DNA of 64,000 nt from Pseudonocardia sp. C8 (GCF_014267175.1 NZ_JACMTR010000002.1:6039501-6103500); one strand, 5' to 3'; shown: positions 33,382 through 43,115, counted from the stretch's first letter. Notes: a model not told the origin generated them from the letters alone. Program-made: numbers and translations.

Positions 33382-34466
33382 CCTCCGATTGCGCTCATGG
33401 GGCGCGCGGGCTGCAGGAATCCGGGGTCGTCGATGCCGTGGCCTGCCTTCTTGCCCCACATGGCGGCGCGCCAGGTGTCGGCGATCTCCGCGTCGGTGGC
33501 GCCGCCGCGCAGCATCGCCCGCAGGTCGGTCTCGCCGGTGGCGAACAGGCAGGTGCGGACCTGGCCGTCGGCGGTGAGGCGGGTGCGGTCGCAGGAGCCG
33601 CAGAACGGGCGGGTCACCGAGGCGATCACGCCCACGACCTCCGGCCCGGCTGTGCCGATGTTCGTTCCGTCAAGCCTTCTCTCGACCAGGAACTTCTCCG
33701 CCGGCGCGCCGCCCCGGTCCTCGTCGGACTCCGTGAGCACGAACCGCTCCTCGAGCCGCTCCAGGATCTCCCCGGCGGTGATCATCTCGCTGCGGCGCCA
33801 CCCGTGCTGGGCGTCCAGCGGCATCTGCTCGATGAACCGCAGCTGGTAGCCGTGCTCCAGGGCGAACTCGAGCAGGTCCGGGGCCTCGTCGTCGTTCACG
33901 CCGCGCAGGAGGACCGTGTTGATCTTCACCGGGCGCAGGCCCGCGGCGTGCGCGGCGGCGAGCCCGTCGAGGACGTCCTGCAGCCGGTCCCGTCGGGTGA
34001 TCTCGGCGAACCGCTCCGCGCGCAGGGTGTCCATCGACACGTTGAGCCGGTTCACCCCGGCCGCCGCGAGCGCGTCGGCGCGCCGCGCCAGCCCGATGCC
34101 GTTCGTGGTGAGCGAGATGTCCGGGCGCGGTTCCAGGGCCGCGGCCGCGGACAGCACGTTCTCCAGGCCCTTGCGCAGCAGCGGCTCGCCGCCGGTGAAC
34201 CGCAGCTCGGAGATGCCGAACTCGCGCACCGCGAGCGCGATGAGCCGGTTCAGCTCGGCGTCGGTGAGCTGCTCGTCGCGTGGCATCCAGTCCAGGCCCT
34301 CGGCGGGCATGCAGTAGGTGCAGCGCAGGTTGCAGCGGTCGGTCAGCGAGATCCGCAGGTCCGTCGCCACGCGGCCGAACCCGTCGACGAGGCGTGTGTC
34401 GTCGGGCCGGCCCGGGGCCCGCGAGGGCGCGCCGCGCAGGGTCGGCAGGCCGAGCTCGGTGGTCAT
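33378..34466 (-). CDS. moaA: GTP 3',8-cyclase MoaA
   Basis: This 362-residue radical SAM enzyme converts GTP to 3',8-cH2GTP, the first step of molybdenum cofactor synthesis. The N-terminal cluster motif is TDRCNLRCTYCMPAEG and the SAM-binding region is LRFTGGEPLLRKGL. The second cluster motif near the C-terminus is CGSCDRTRLTADGQVRTCLF. The protein ends in Gly-Gly as MoaA should. The ATG at 34466 has no Shine-Dalgarno sequence, but TAGCCT lies 7 bases before it, so the transcript is probably leaderless. It overlaps moaD downstream. Confidence 0.95.
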   Translation of the reverse strand: MTTELGLPTLRGAPSRAPGRPDDTRLVDGFGRVATDLRISLTDRCNLRCTYCMPAEGLDWMPRDEQLTDAELNRLIALAVREFGISELRFTGGEPLLRKGLENVLSAAAALEPRPDISLTTNGIGLARRADALAAAGVNRLNVSMDTLRAERFAEITRRDRLQDVLDGLAAAHAAGLRPVKINTVLLRGVNDDEAPDLLEFALEHGYQLRFIEQMPLDAQHGWRRSEMITAGEILERLEERFVLTESDEDRGGAPAEKFLVERRLDGTNIGTAGPEVVGVIASVTRPFCGSCDRTRLTADGQVRTCLFATGETDLRAMLRGGATDAEIADTWRAAMWGKKAGHGIDDPGFLQPARPMSAIGG

Positions 34467-34576
34467 GCTCGCGAGGCTAACCGCGTCCCGCGTGCCCGGC
34501 CAGGACGGATTTTCCCAGCTCAGAGGCATGATCCGCAGGCGCGGTCGCGGTCGGGGCATCCGTGCGCAGATGCGGA

Positions 34577-34597
34577 ACTAGTCACTCTGTTACTAGT
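34577..34597. promoter_or_regulatory. paired ACTAGT palindromes between moaA and the HTH-TOBE gene
   Basis: ACTAGT occurs at 34577-34582 and 34592-34597, one and a half helical turns apart, in the divergent region between moaA (34466) and the molybdate regulator (34704). The region is otherwise GC-rich, so two such sites are notable. They could be an operator for the HTH-TOBE protein. Confidence 0.35.
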
Positions 34598-34690
34598 CCG
34601 ATGACGCGATCGCCCGGGTCGCACGGCGGGGTACGGGGTGCCGCCGGGATCTGCGTGGCAGCCACCGTGGCACTGCCGCAGGCGCGAACC

Positions 34691-34696
34691 TAGTAT
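34691..34696 (+). promoter_or_regulatory. -10 box of the leaderless HTH-TOBE gene
   Basis: TAGTAT lies exactly 7 bases before the GTG at 34704, and no ribosome binding site is visible, so transcription probably starts at the start codon. Confidence 0.55.
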
Positions 34697-34703
34697 CCAG
34701 GTC

Positions 34704-35108
34704 GTGCCGCACTTCAGGATCTCCGAGGCCGCGCGACTGCTCGGCGTCAGCGACGACACCGTCCGCCGGTGGGTGGACGCGGGGACGCTGCCGGTGCGGG
34801 CCGACGCGTCGAACCGCAAGGTCATCGACGGGGCCGCGCTCGCCGAGTTCGCCCGCGAGCACGCGTCCGCGCCGCCGGACCCCTCCGGCGTGCAGCGGTC
34901 GGCCCGGAACCGGATGGTCGGGCTGGTCACCTCGGTCGTCACCGACACCGTGATGGCCCAGGTCGAGATGCAGTGCGGGCCGCACCGCGTGGTCTCGCTG
35001 ATGAGCAGCGAGGCCGTGCGCGACCTCGGCCTGGAACCCGGCGCGCTCGCGGTGGCGGTGATCAAGTCGACGAACGTCGTGGTGGAGACCCCGGGCGGCC
35101 ATCTGTGA
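34704..35108 (+). CDS. HTH-TOBE molybdate-responsive regulator
   Basis: This 134-residue protein has an N-terminal MerR/excisionase-type helix-turn-helix ([20 protein letters not shown]) and a C-terminal TOBE/Mop domain ([20 protein letters not shown], then [20 protein letters not shown]), which binds molybdate. Proteins with this layout replace ModE in actinobacteria and usually precede modABC. The stop overlaps the modB GTG by 3 bases. It is divergent from moaA and may control both sides. Confidence 0.88.
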   Translation: MPHFRISEAARLLGVSDDTVRRWVDAGTLPVRADASNRKVIDGAALAEFAREHASAPPDPSGVQRSARNRMVGLVTSVVTDTVMAQVEMQCGPHRVVSLMSSEAVRDLGLEPGALAVAVIKSTNVVVETPGGHL

Positions 35109-35962
35109 CGAGCCCGGCGCCCGCGCGACCGGCCGGCCGGGACGGCGCCGCCGACCGGCACGGCACCGCCGTCGGCCTGCCCGCCTGGATGTGGGTCCCG
35201 GCCGGGATCGGCTTCCTGGTGATCGCGCTGCCGGTGGCCGGCCTGCTGTGGGAGGCCGACTGGGCGGCCATGCCCCGCCTGCTGACCAGCGACGCGGCGC
35301 TCGCGGCGCTGCGGCTGTCGCTGCTCACGGCGGCGGTCTCCACCGTGCTGTGCCTGCTGTTCGGCGGCCCGCTCGCGGTCGTGCTCGCCCGGGGCCGGAT
35401 CGACCGGCTGCCGCGGCTGCTGCGCGCCGTCCGCTCGGTCGTGCTGCTGCCGCTCGTGCTGCCCCCGGTCGTCGGGGGCCTGGCCCTGCTGTTCCTGCTC
35501 GGGGCGAACGGGCTCGCCGGGCAGGGCCTCGACGCCGCGTTCGGGATCTTCGTCCCGTTCACCACGGCCGCCGTGGTGCTGGCCCAGACGTTCGTCGCGA
35601 TGCCGTTCCTGGTCGTCTCCCTGGAGGGGGCGCTGCGGACGGCGGGGGAGCGCTACGAGGCGACCGCGGCCACGCTGGGCGCCTCGCCGGGCCTGGCGTT
35701 CCGCCGGGTGACGCTGCCGCTCGTGCTGCCGGGGCTGGCGTCCGGGCTGGTGCTGGCGTTCGCCCGGTGCATGGGCGAGTTCGGCGCGACGATCGCGTTC
35801 GCCGGCAGCCTGGAGGGCACCACCCGGACCCTGCCGCTGCTGGTGTACCTGCAGGGCGAGACCGACGTCGCCGGCGCCGTCGCGCTGTCGCTGCTGCTCG
35901 TCGTGGTGTCGCTGGTCGTGATCGTGGTCGGGCGGCCGCGCGGCGTGGACGGCCGCGGATGA
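35105..35962 (+). CDS. modB: molybdate ABC transporter permease ModB
   Basis: This 285-residue permease has about six membrane helices. The EAA loop is [31 protein letters not shown], and the segment [22 protein letters not shown] is diagnostic for ModB. It overlaps the HTH-TOBE gene upstream and modC downstream (ATGA). A modA gene is expected between regulator and permease but is absent, so the binding protein must be encoded elsewhere. Confidence 0.93.
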   Translation: MTSPAPARPAGRDGAADRHGTAVGLPAWMWVPAGIGFLVIALPVAGLLWEADWAAMPRLLTSDAALAALRLSLLTAAVSTVLCLLFGGPLAVVLARGRIDRLPRLLRAVRSVVLLPLVLPPVVGGLALLFLLGANGLAGQGLDAAFGIFVPFTTAAVVLAQTFVAMPFLVVSLEGALRTAGERYEATAATLGASPGLAFRRVTLPLVLPGLASGLVLAFARCMGEFGATIAFAGSLEGTTRTLPLLVYLQGETDVAGAVALSLLLVVVSLVVIVVGRPRGVDGRG

Positions 35963-37050
35963 CCGGCGTCGAGCTCGCCGCGCGCCTCGACCGGGACGGG
36001 TTCGCACTCGATCTGGAGCTGTCCGTCGCGCAGGGCGAGGTCGTCGCCGTCCTCGGGCCGAACGGGGCCGGGAAGTCGACGCTGCTCGGGATCCTGTCCG
36101 GCCTGCTCCGTCCGGACTCCGGGCGCGTCCGGGTCGGCGGGCGCACCCTCCTCGACACCGCGGACGGCACGTTCGTGCCCGCCCACCGGCGCGGTGTCGG
36201 GCTGCTCGCCCAGGAACCGCTGCTGTTCCCGCACCTGTCCGCGCTGGCCAACGTGGCGTTCGGCCCGCGGGCGCACGGCGTGCCGCGGGCCGCGGCCGAG
36301 GAGCGCGCCCGCGGTCTGCTCGGCGACGTCGGCGTCGCCGGGCTCGCCGGGCGCCGGCCGGCACAGCTCTCCGGCGGGCAGCAGCAGCGGGTCGCCCTGG
36401 CCCGGGCCCTCGCCCCGCAGCCCGGGCTGCTGCTGCTCGACGAGCCGCTCGCCGCGCTGGACGTCGACGCCGCCCCCGCCATGCGCAGCCTGCTCCGCCG
36501 GGTGATCGCGGACGCGAAGCAGACCGCGCTGCTGGTCACCCACGACGCGCTGGACGCGCTCGTGCTCGCCGACCGGGTGGTCGTGCTCGACCGCGGCCGG
36601 ATCGTCGAGCACGGCCCCGCCCGGGAGGTGCTGGCCCGGCCGCGCAGCGCGTTCTCGGCCCGGATCGCCGGCCTCGACCTCGTCCCCGGCTCCGCGGACG
36701 CCACCGGGCTGCGCACCGCGGACGGCGTCGGCCTGCACGGGCACGCGGTCGAGGTCGCCGACGGTGAGCCGGCGGTGGCGGTGTTCCCGCCGTCGGCGGT
36801 CTCGGTGCACGCGGCCCGCCCGCAGGGCAGCCCCCGGAACGTGTTCCGCGTCCGGGTGGCGGCGCTGGAGCCGCGCGGTGACACCGTCCGGGTGCGGGCC
36901 GCGGCCCCCGGGGACGGTCCGGGGTGGGTCGACGGGCTCGCCGCCGACGTGACCCCCGCGGCCGTCGCCGACCTGGCCCTGGAACCCGGGCACGAGGTGT
37001 GGTTCGCGGTGAAGGCGACCGAGGTCGCGATCCACGGCCGTCACACCTGA
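35959..37050 (+). CDS. modC: molybdate ABC transporter ATPase ModC
   Basis: This 363-residue protein has Walker A ([11 protein letters not shown]), the signature [16 protein letters not shown], Walker B ([12 protein letters not shown]) and the switch His ([10 protein letters not shown]). The C-terminal 110 residues contain the TOBE/Mop domain expected for ModC ([19 protein letters not shown], then [20 protein letters not shown]). It is translationally coupled to modB through ATGA and is the last gene of the molybdate operon. Confidence 0.93.
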   Translation: MTGVELAARLDRDGFALDLELSVAQGEVVAVLGPNGAGKSTLLGILSGLLRPDSGRVRVGGRTLLDTADGTFVPAHRRGVGLLAQEPLLFPHLSALANVAFGPRAHGVPRAAAEERARGLLGDVGVAGLAGRRPAQLSGGQQQRVALARALAPQPGLLLLDEPLAALDVDAAPAMRSLLRRVIADAKQTALLVTHDALDALVLADRVVVLDRGRIVEHGPAREVLARPRSAFSARIAGLDLVPGSADATGLRTADGVGLHGHAVEVADGEPAVAVFPPSAVSVHAARPQGSPRNVFRVRVAALEPRGDTVRVRAAAPGDGPGWVDGLAADVTPAAVADLALEPGHEVWFAVKATEVAIHGRHT

Positions 37051-37146
37051 TCCCAACGCACCGTCACCCACTCCGGTCACAGGCATCACCCGAGCCACCA
37101 TCGTGTCTCTCGCCCCATCCGTCACGGCCGCATACCGTCGCGTTCC

Positions 37147-38328
37147 GTGAACCTCCTCCGTTCCCGCGCCGCCGTGGCGGTCACCGTCGGTGCACTTGCC
37201 CTGACGCTCGGTGCTCCCCTTGCGCCCACCGCCGCCGCGGCCGGGTCGGCTCCGGGAGCGCCGACCGGCTACCTGGTCCACACGGCGACGGCCGACCAGA
37301 CCCGGGCCGCCGCCGAGGCGGTGGGCGCCCGGCCGACGGTCACCTTCAACAGCGTCGTGCACGGGTTCGCCGCCGAGCTCGACCCGGCCCAGGCCGCGAA
37401 GCTGCGGGAACGGCCCGGCGTCGTCGGGGTCGAGGAGGACCGGACCATCACCCGGCTCGATCCCGGTGCCGTGCACCAGGACGCTCCGGCAGGCCGGGCC
37501 GAGCAGGCCCCCGGGAACTGGGGCCTCGACCGGATCGACCAGCCCGACCTGCCGCTGGACGGGCAGTACCGGCACCGTGCGAACGGGGCCGGCGTCGACG
37601 TGTACGTGCTGGACACCGGGGTGGACGCGGGCCACCCCCAGTTCGGCGGCCGGGCCCAGCTGGTGGCCAACACCATCGACCAGCGCAACGAGGACTGCGA
37701 CGGCCACGGCACCGTCGTCGCCGGGATCGCCGCGGCGCGGGACTACGGCGTCGCGCCCGGGGCGAACGTCCGCGCGGTCAAGGTGCTGGACTGCCACGGG
37801 ACCGGCACCCTGTCCTCGCTGATGGCCGGGATCGACTGGGTGGTGCAGCACAAGCGGGGCCCGTCGGCCGCGGTCATGTCCTGGAGCTACGGGAACTCGC
37901 CGATGCTGCGCCAGGCCGTCCAGCGGATGATCGACGGGGGTGTCTTCGCGGCGTCCTCGGCCGGCAACACCGGCGGTGACGACTGCGCCGCGCTGCCCCG
38001 GGCGATCCCGGACGTGCTGGTGGTCGCGAACTCCACGATCGAGGACCGGCGGGCGTCGAACTCCTCGACCGGGCCCTGCGTGTCGCTCTACGCCCCCGGC
38101 TCCCGGATCGTGGCCCCGGTGCCGGGCGGGGGCACGGCGTCCTACAGCGGCACGTCGATGGCGGCGCCGTTCGCGGCGGGGGTCGCGGCGCTCTACAAGC
38201 AGGCCCGCGGCGACCAGCCGTCGCGCACGGTGAAGCAGTGGATCGTCGACCGCGCCGTCACCGGCAAGGTCGGCGGCGGATCCACCGGCGGCACGGCGAA
38301 CCGGCTGCTGCAGACCGGCGGGCTGTGA
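37147..38328 (+). CDS. secreted subtilisin-family protease (S8)
   Basis: This is a 393-residue pre-pro-protease. A signal peptide (about 1-36) is followed by an I9-type inhibitor propeptide ([20 protein letters not shown] to [10 protein letters not shown]). The S8 domain has the catalytic Asp in [12 protein letters not shown], His in [10 protein letters not shown] and Ser in [12 protein letters not shown]. The oxyanion Asn is in ASSAGNTGG. Four cysteines in the catalytic domain suggest two disulphides. The GTG at 37147 has TACCGT 8 bases upstream, so it is probably leaderless. It acts outside the cell; substrate unknown. Confidence 0.93.
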   Translation: MNLLRSRAAVAVTVGALALTLGAPLAPTAAAAGSAPGAPTGYLVHTATADQTRAAAEAVGARPTVTFNSVVHGFAAELDPAQAAKLRERPGVVGVEEDRTITRLDPGAVHQDAPAGRAEQAPGNWGLDRIDQPDLPLDGQYRHRANGAGVDVYVLDTGVDAGHPQFGGRAQLVANTIDQRNEDCDGHGTVVAGIAAARDYGVAPGANVRAVKVLDCHGTGTLSSLMAGIDWVVQHKRGPSAAVMSWSYGNSPMLRQAVQRMIDGGVFAASSAGNTGGDDCAALPRAIPDVLVVANSTIEDRRASNSSTGPCVSLYAPGSRIVAPVPGGGTASYSGTSMAAPFAAGVAALYKQARGDQPSRTVKQWIVDRAVTGKVGGGSTGGTANRLLQTGGL

Positions 38329-38357
38329 GCCCCGGGTCCGGCCGCTACCGTCCGGCC

Positions 38358-39983
38358 ATGCCCGGACGATCACTGGACGACCTCGCCTCCCGGTATCTCG
38401 TCCCCGGCAGCCCGGACTGTCCCACCTTCACCGAGGACACCGAGTGGCACCCGATCATCGACGGCGTCGGCTACTTCGCGGAGCTGCGTGCGCTGTTCGA
38501 CCGGGCCGGGCCGGGCGACTCGGTCCTGATCACCGGGCTGAACCTCGAACCCGGCATGGACCTCACCGGCGCCGGGCCCGGAGACGACGGCTACGAGCCG
38601 CTCGCCGACCGGCTCGCCCGGCTCGTGGACGCCGGCGTGGACGTCCGGGTGCTGCTGACGGCGGCACTGTTCTCCGGCTCGGTGCCGGGCGTGGCGATCG
38701 GGCCGTTCCGGGCCAACGCGTTCGCCGCCCTCGAGCTGCGGCGCCGCCCCGTGCTGCGCGGGCGGGTGCTGCTGGACTGGTCCGGGCCCGGGATCGGCTG
38801 CCACCACCAGAAGATCGTGCTCGCCCACGTGGGAAGGGACCTGACCGCGTTCGTCGGCGGCCTGGACCTGTCGGCCGACCGGTACGACGCCGAGCCGCAC
38901 GACCGGCTCTCGATCGGCGACGAGCGGTGGGGCTGGCACGACGGCGCCGTCCGGCTCCGCGGACCCGCGGCCGCCCGGGTGTGGGAGGTCTACCGGGCCC
39001 GCTGGATCGAGGCCGCGACCCTGCCGCCCCGCCGCTTCATGGTGACGCCCGTGCACTGGGTGGAGATGAACCCCGAGCCGTTCCCGCACACCCTCCCGCC
39101 CGCGCCGCCGGCCCCGCCGCGGCCCGCGCCCGGCACCGCGGTGCAGGTCCTGCGGTCGTTCCGGCCCTGGAAGATCGACCACTTCGGGATGCTGTACCGG
39201 CGGCACTGGGACGTGCTGCCGCGGCACGGCGTCCACGAGGTCTTCCACACGCTCGCCACCGCGATCCGCGCCGCGCGGCACTACGTCTACCTGGAGGACC
39301 AGTACTTCTACGAGGTCCCCGGCGGGCGCCGCCGGTACCGCCTCTACGGCCTGCTCCGCGATGCCGCCGCCCGCGGCGTGAAGATCGTGCTCGTGTGCTC
39401 GGGCCGGAAGGACCCGGCCGAGGCCGGGGTCAACAAGTTCCGGCGCCGGGTCACCGGCGACGTCCAGCGCGGGGTGATCGACCAGCTGGAGCCGGCCAAC
39501 CGTGGCAACGTGATCATGCACCGGATCGAGGACCTCACGGTGCACACCAAGCTGATGCTGGTCGACGACGTGTTCGCCGCCGTCGGGTCGGCCAACTTCT
39601 TCTCCCGCTCCATGCGCGGCACCGACAGCGAGCTGAACACCGCGCTCGTGACCACCGGCGACCAGGTCCGCGACCTGCGGGTACGGCTCTGGGCCGAGCA
39701 CCTGCGCACCGCCGTGACCGACGAGCTGCGGCCGCACCTCGAGGACCTGGACCTGGCGCTGGGGATGTGGCGGCCGGAGTGGCTCCCGCCGGACGCGCCG
39801 GCCGGGACGTGGCGGATGGCCGGCTACCCGGCCGGCTTCGACCCGGCCGAGCGCGTGCTCGTGCCGGTCGGGCCGTGGCCGGAGCCGGCACCGAAACCGC
39901 TGCGGCGGGCCGCGCGGGGTGCGGCGCGGGGTGCGGCCCGGGTCGCGGAGTCCGGCGCGCGCGCCGCGCGCGCGCTCTCGTGA
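38358..39983 (+). CDS. phospholipase D-like protein
   Basis: This 541-residue protein has two PLD half-domains. The first HKD-like motif is HHQKIVLAHVGRD, where the expected Asp (HxKxxxxD) is replaced by His. The second, HTKLMLVDDVFAAVGSANF, is complete. Such proteins hydrolyse or transfer phosphodiester groups of lipids or nucleic acids. The C-terminal 40 residues are Arg/Ala-rich (RRAARGAARGAARVAES) and may bind membranes or DNA. No signal peptide is evident. The ATG at 38358 has TACCGT 6 bases before it and is probably leaderless; the longer frame runs into the protease gene. Confidence 0.85.
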   Translation: MPGRSLDDLASRYLVPGSPDCPTFTEDTEWHPIIDGVGYFAELRALFDRAGPGDSVLITGLNLEPGMDLTGAGPGDDGYEPLADRLARLVDAGVDVRVLLTAALFSGSVPGVAIGPFRANAFAALELRRRPVLRGRVLLDWSGPGIGCHHQKIVLAHVGRDLTAFVGGLDLSADRYDAEPHDRLSIGDERWGWHDGAVRLRGPAAARVWEVYRARWIEAATLPPRRFMVTPVHWVEMNPEPFPHTLPPAPPAPPRPAPGTAVQVLRSFRPWKIDHFGMLYRRHWDVLPRHGVHEVFHTLATAIRAARHYVYLEDQYFYEVPGGRRRYRLYGLLRDAAARGVKIVLVCSGRKDPAEAGVNKFRRRVTGDVQRGVIDQLEPANRGNVIMHRIEDLTVHTKLMLVDDVFAAVGSANFFSRSMRGTDSELNTALVTTGDQVRDLRVRLWAEHLRTAVTDELRPHLEDLDLALGMWRPEWLPPDAPAGTWRMAGYPAGFDPAERVLVPVGPWPEPAPKPLRRAARGAARGAARVAESGARAARALS

Positions 39984-40003
39984 CCGGCGGCTGACTCGAT
40001 TTC

Positions 40004-40029
40004 GGACATCCCGCGCGGTGGGACGTGGG
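40004..40029 (+). promoter_or_regulatory. possible activator site upstream of the hydrolase gene
   Basis: GGACATCCC (40004-40012) and GTGGGACGTGGG (40018-40029) lie 44 bp or more upstream of the hydrolase start. They resemble the TGTCC/GGGACA half-sites found upstream of the regulator and of the monooxygenase. Confidence 0.35.
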
Positions 40030-40072
40030 TCACCCTCGTCGCCGACACGAGCCCGGCGACGAGGAGCACGAC

Positions 40073-41140
40073 GTGACTGCGATCGACAACCCGTACTACT
40101 CCCACGAGTTCCACGGCGACTACGACCTGGTGAACATCGGGCGGCTCGACCTGGAGGACGGCGGTGTGATCCCCGAGTGCCACCTCGCCGTCGCCACGTT
40201 CGGCACGCCGTCCCCCGACAGGGACAACGCGATCCTGGTGACGACGTGGTACTCGGGAACCCACCAGATCTGGCGCGACGCCTACATCGGCCCCGGGCAC
40301 GCCCTGGACCCGGAGACGTACTTCATCGTCGTGGTCGACCAGATCGGCAGCGGACTGTCGACGTCACCGCACAACGCGTCCGGTGGCAACGCCGGCATCG
40401 CGATGTCGCGCTTCCCGCACGTGCGCATCGGCGACGACGTCGTGGCCCAGGAGCGGCTGCTGCGCGAGCACTTCGGCATCGACACGTTGGAGCTCGTGGT
40501 CGGCGGCTCGATGGGCGCCCAGCAGACCTACGAGTGGATGGTCCGGTTCCCGGACAAGGTCAGGCGGGCCGCCCCGATCGCCGGTACCGCACGGAACACG
40601 CCGCACGACTTCCTGTTCACGAAGGCCCTGAACGAGGCGATCACGTCCGACCCGGGCTTCAAGGACGGCGAGTACGCCTCGAACGCCGACGTGGTCGACG
40701 GGCTCAGGCGCCACGCCGGCATCTGGGCGGTGATGGGGTTCTCGACGGAGTTCTGGAAGCAGGAGGCCTGGCGGGCACTGGAGTTCGAGAGCAAGGAGGC
40801 CTTCCTGGAGGGTTTCCTGGAGCCGTACTTCACCGCGATGGACCCGAACGACCTGCTGTGCATGGCGTGGAAGTGGCAGCGCGGCGACGTCAGCCGGCAC
40901 ACCGGCGGCTCGCTGGAGGAGGCACTCGGCCGCGTCACCGCGAAGACCTACGTCATGCCGATCGACGAGGACATGTTCTTCCCGGTCCGGGACTGTGAGG
41001 CCGAGCAGAAGCTCGTCCCCGGCAGCGAGCTGCGGGTGGTGAAGGACATGCTCGGCCACCTCGGGCTGTTCTCCGTGAACCCGGACTACCTGCCGCAGGT
41101 CGACCGGCATCTCCGCGAGCTCCTCGGCACCGAGGTATGA
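40073..41140 (+). CDS. alpha/beta hydrolase of the homoserine acetyltransferase-like family
   Basis: This is a 355-residue MetX-like alpha/beta hydrolase. The nucleophile elbow is VVGGSMGAQQTYEW (Ser), the acid is probably the Asp in VMPIDEDMFFP and the base His is in MLGHLGLFSV. The family includes homoserine O-acetyltransferases but also plain esterases. Position next to a Baeyer-Villiger-type monooxygenase and an acyl-CoA ligase favours an esterase that splits the ester product. The GTG at 40073 follows GAGGAG. Confidence 0.85.
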   Translation: MTAIDNPYYSHEFHGDYDLVNIGRLDLEDGGVIPECHLAVATFGTPSPDRDNAILVTTWYSGTHQIWRDAYIGPGHALDPETYFIVVVDQIGSGLSTSPHNASGGNAGIAMSRFPHVRIGDDVVAQERLLREHFGIDTLELVVGGSMGAQQTYEWMVRFPDKVRRAAPIAGTARNTPHDFLFTKALNEAITSDPGFKDGEYASNADVVDGLRRHAGIWAVMGFSTEFWKQEAWRALEFESKEAFLEGFLEPYFTAMDPNDLLCMAWKWQRGDVSRHTGGSLEEALGRVTAKTYVMPIDEDMFFPVRDCEAEQKLVPGSELRVVKDMLGHLGLFSVNPDYLPQVDRHLRELLGTEV

Positions 41141-41204
41141 GCCCCGGCGGCGCGGCGGCGGGGTCGAGTACGCCGCCGCGCCGCCGGTCCCACGTCGCCC
41201 GGAT

Positions 41205-41223
41205 GTGTCCGGTCCTGGGACAC
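41205..41223 (+). promoter_or_regulatory. GTGTCC-N6-GGGACAC inverted repeat, putative activator site
   Basis: GTGTCC (41205-41210) and GGGACAC (41217-41223) form an inverted repeat 56 bp upstream of the regulator gene. A TTGACA follows at 41232-41237. Activators of the AcoR/MimR type bind TGTC-containing dyads, so this may be an autoregulatory site. Confidence 0.4.
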
Positions 41224-41278
41224 CCGGGCGCTTGACATCCGCCCACACTGTGGTGGGTCCACAAGGAGGTGTCGCGGC

Positions 41279-43072
41279 GTGAACGGACGTCCTTCCGACC
41301 GGCGACTGGTGCTGTCCTCGGCCCGGGTGGAGCTCCTCGAGCGCGGTACCCGGCCCGAGCTGCACGGGGTCCCCGACGTCGTCGCGGCGTCGTGGAAGCG
41401 ATGCGTCTCGCACGGCGTGGAACCGGACTCCCTCCACAGCGGGTACTCGCCGGAGTTCGACGTCGCGTCCCGCCTGGCGCACAGCGCCGAGCCGGTCGTC
41501 GAGCAGCTCGCGGCCCAGATCATGGACGTGCCGGCCTGCGTCGCCCTCACCGACGACAAGGCGCGCATCCTGCGCCGCATCGACGGCGACCCCTGGATCG
41601 CGCGCCTGCTCGACCGCGTCTACTTCGCGCAGGGCTTCGGTTACGCGGAGGACTCGGTCGGCACCAACGGTGTCGGGACCGTGTTCGAGTCCGGGAGGTC
41701 CGTGCAGATCGTCGGGGAGGAGCACTTCGTCTCCTCGCTGCACGCCTTCGCCTGCGCCGGCGCGCCGGTGCGCGACCCGTTCACCGGGCGGATCGAAGGC
41801 GTGCTGGACATCAGCTGCCTGTCCGACCACTCGACCCCGATCTTCCACTCCCTGGTCCGGGCGGCCGCCGCACAGATCGAGCACAACCTGCTGCTCGACC
41901 GCGACGCCGAGCAGCAGGCCCTGTTCGACCGCTACAGCCGGACGGAGTCCCGCACCCGGAAGGCCGTGCTCGCCGTCGGCCGGCGCACGGTCCTGTCGAA
42001 CCGGGCGATGAAGTCACTGGTCGCCCCGCAGGACCACGCGGCACTCGAGGAACACCTCCGCTTCACGATGGACCGGCACGACCACGTCGACGACCGCATC
42101 GACCTGCCCTCCGGGATCCGGGTCCGGATGCGCGGGGAGCGGGTCCTCGCCGGCTCGTCCGTCGCCGGGATGGTCGCCCGGATCGTGCTACTCCGCGAGG
42201 TCGACGCCGATCCCGTGCCCTCCCGCACGATCGCGCCGCCGGACCGTCCGGGCCCGGCGTCGGGAGGCCGGGAGACCGCGTCACCGACGATGCGGGCCGC
42301 GGAACGGACGGTGGCCGCGGCGTTCGGCGGCCGCGCACCGGTGCTGGTCCTCGGCGAGCCCGGTACCGGCCGGACCCGGCTGCTGCGGGACCGGTTCCGG
42401 GCCCTGCACCCCGGCGCCGAGGTCGTGGTGCTGGACCGGACGGAGGTCGAGCTCTCGCCGGCCGCGGCCGCCGCCCGCATCCGGGACGGCTCCACCACCG
42501 GACCACGGCTGTGCGTATTGCGCGATCTCGACGCACTCCCGGCCGAGGTGGCCCGCGCGCTCGCCGGGGAGCTCCAGGCCGGATGCGGTGCGGCCGCACT
42601 CGCCGCGACCGCCGCGGACGGGTTGCGGGCGGCCGTGGCGGGTGACGGGCTGCTACGGATCTTCCGGCACTCGGTCACGGTCCCGCCGCTGCGCCATCGC
42701 ACCGGTGACCTCCCCGACCTGGTGCACGACGTGCTGGCGGAACTCGCCCCGCGGCGGGAGGTCCGGGTCTCGGCCGAGGCGTTGCGGATGCTCGAGCGGT
42801 ACCGCTGGCCCGGCAACATCGCGCAGCTGGCCGACGTGCTCCGCAGCGCCCTGCGCAGGCGACCGGTCGGGGACATCGAGGTCGACGACCTGCCGACGAC
42901 GTGCCAGAGCACGCCGCGGTCGTCGTTGCGGCGGGTCGACGAGATCGAGCGCGATGCGATCATCGCGGCGCTGCGCGAGCACGAGGGCAACCGCAAGGCC
43001 GCCGCCTCCGCGTTGGGTGTCGCCCGCTCCACCCTGTACCGGAAGATCCACCTGTACGGGATCACGGTGTAG
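41279..43072 (+). CDS. AcoR/MimR-like transcriptional activator with degenerate AAA domain
   Basis: This is a 597-residue regulator. The N-terminal region (30-215) is GAF-like with the conserved EDSVGTNGVGTVFESGRSVQI segment. A AAA-like domain (about 335-500) has a Walker A variant GEPGTGRT, with Arg in place of Lys, and no GAFTGA loop for sigma-54 contact. The C-terminus is a Fis-type helix-turn-helix (AAASALGVARSTLYRKIHLYG). Such regulators in actinobacteria control alcohol and ketone monooxygenase operons without sigma-54. It lies between the hydrolase and the monooxygenase, all in one direction. The GTG follows AAGGAGGTG. Confidence 0.88.
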   Translation: MNGRPSDRRLVLSSARVELLERGTRPELHGVPDVVAASWKRCVSHGVEPDSLHSGYSPEFDVASRLAHSAEPVVEQLAAQIMDVPACVALTDDKARILRRIDGDPWIARLLDRVYFAQGFGYAEDSVGTNGVGTVFESGRSVQIVGEEHFVSSLHAFACAGAPVRDPFTGRIEGVLDISCLSDHSTPIFHSLVRAAAAQIEHNLLLDRDAEQQALFDRYSRTESRTRKAVLAVGRRTVLSNRAMKSLVAPQDHAALEEHLRFTMDRHDHVDDRIDLPSGIRVRMRGERVLAGSSVAGMVARIVLLREVDADPVPSRTIAPPDRPGPASGGRETASPTMRAAERTVAAAFGGRAPVLVLGEPGTGRTRLLRDRFRALHPGAEVVVLDRTEVELSPAAAAARIRDGSTTGPRLCVLRDLDALPAEVARALAGELQAGCGAAALAATAADGLRAAVAGDGLLRIFRHSVTVPPLRHRTGDLPDLVHDVLAELAPRREVRVSAEALRMLERYRWPGNIAQLADVLRSALRRRPVGDIEVDDLPTTCQSTPRSSLRRVDEIERDAIIAALREHEGNRKAAASALGVARSTLYRKIHLYGITV

Positions 43073-43091
43073 CGCTGCCCGGTCCGATGAT

Positions 43092-43115
43092 GGGACACCG
43101 GAACGGCCGGGACAG
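43092..43115 (+). promoter_or_regulatory. GGGACA direct repeats upstream of the monooxygenase gene
   Basis: GGGACAC (43092-43098) and GGGACAG (43109-43115) are 17 bp apart, upstream of the monooxygenase start (43163). They repeat the half-site seen upstream of the activator gene. Confidence 0.35.

Noticed and set aside
41224..41278. Sigma-54 (-24/-12) promoter near the activator gene
   Set aside because: No GG-N10-GC spacing match was found, and the activator lacks the GAFTGA loop.
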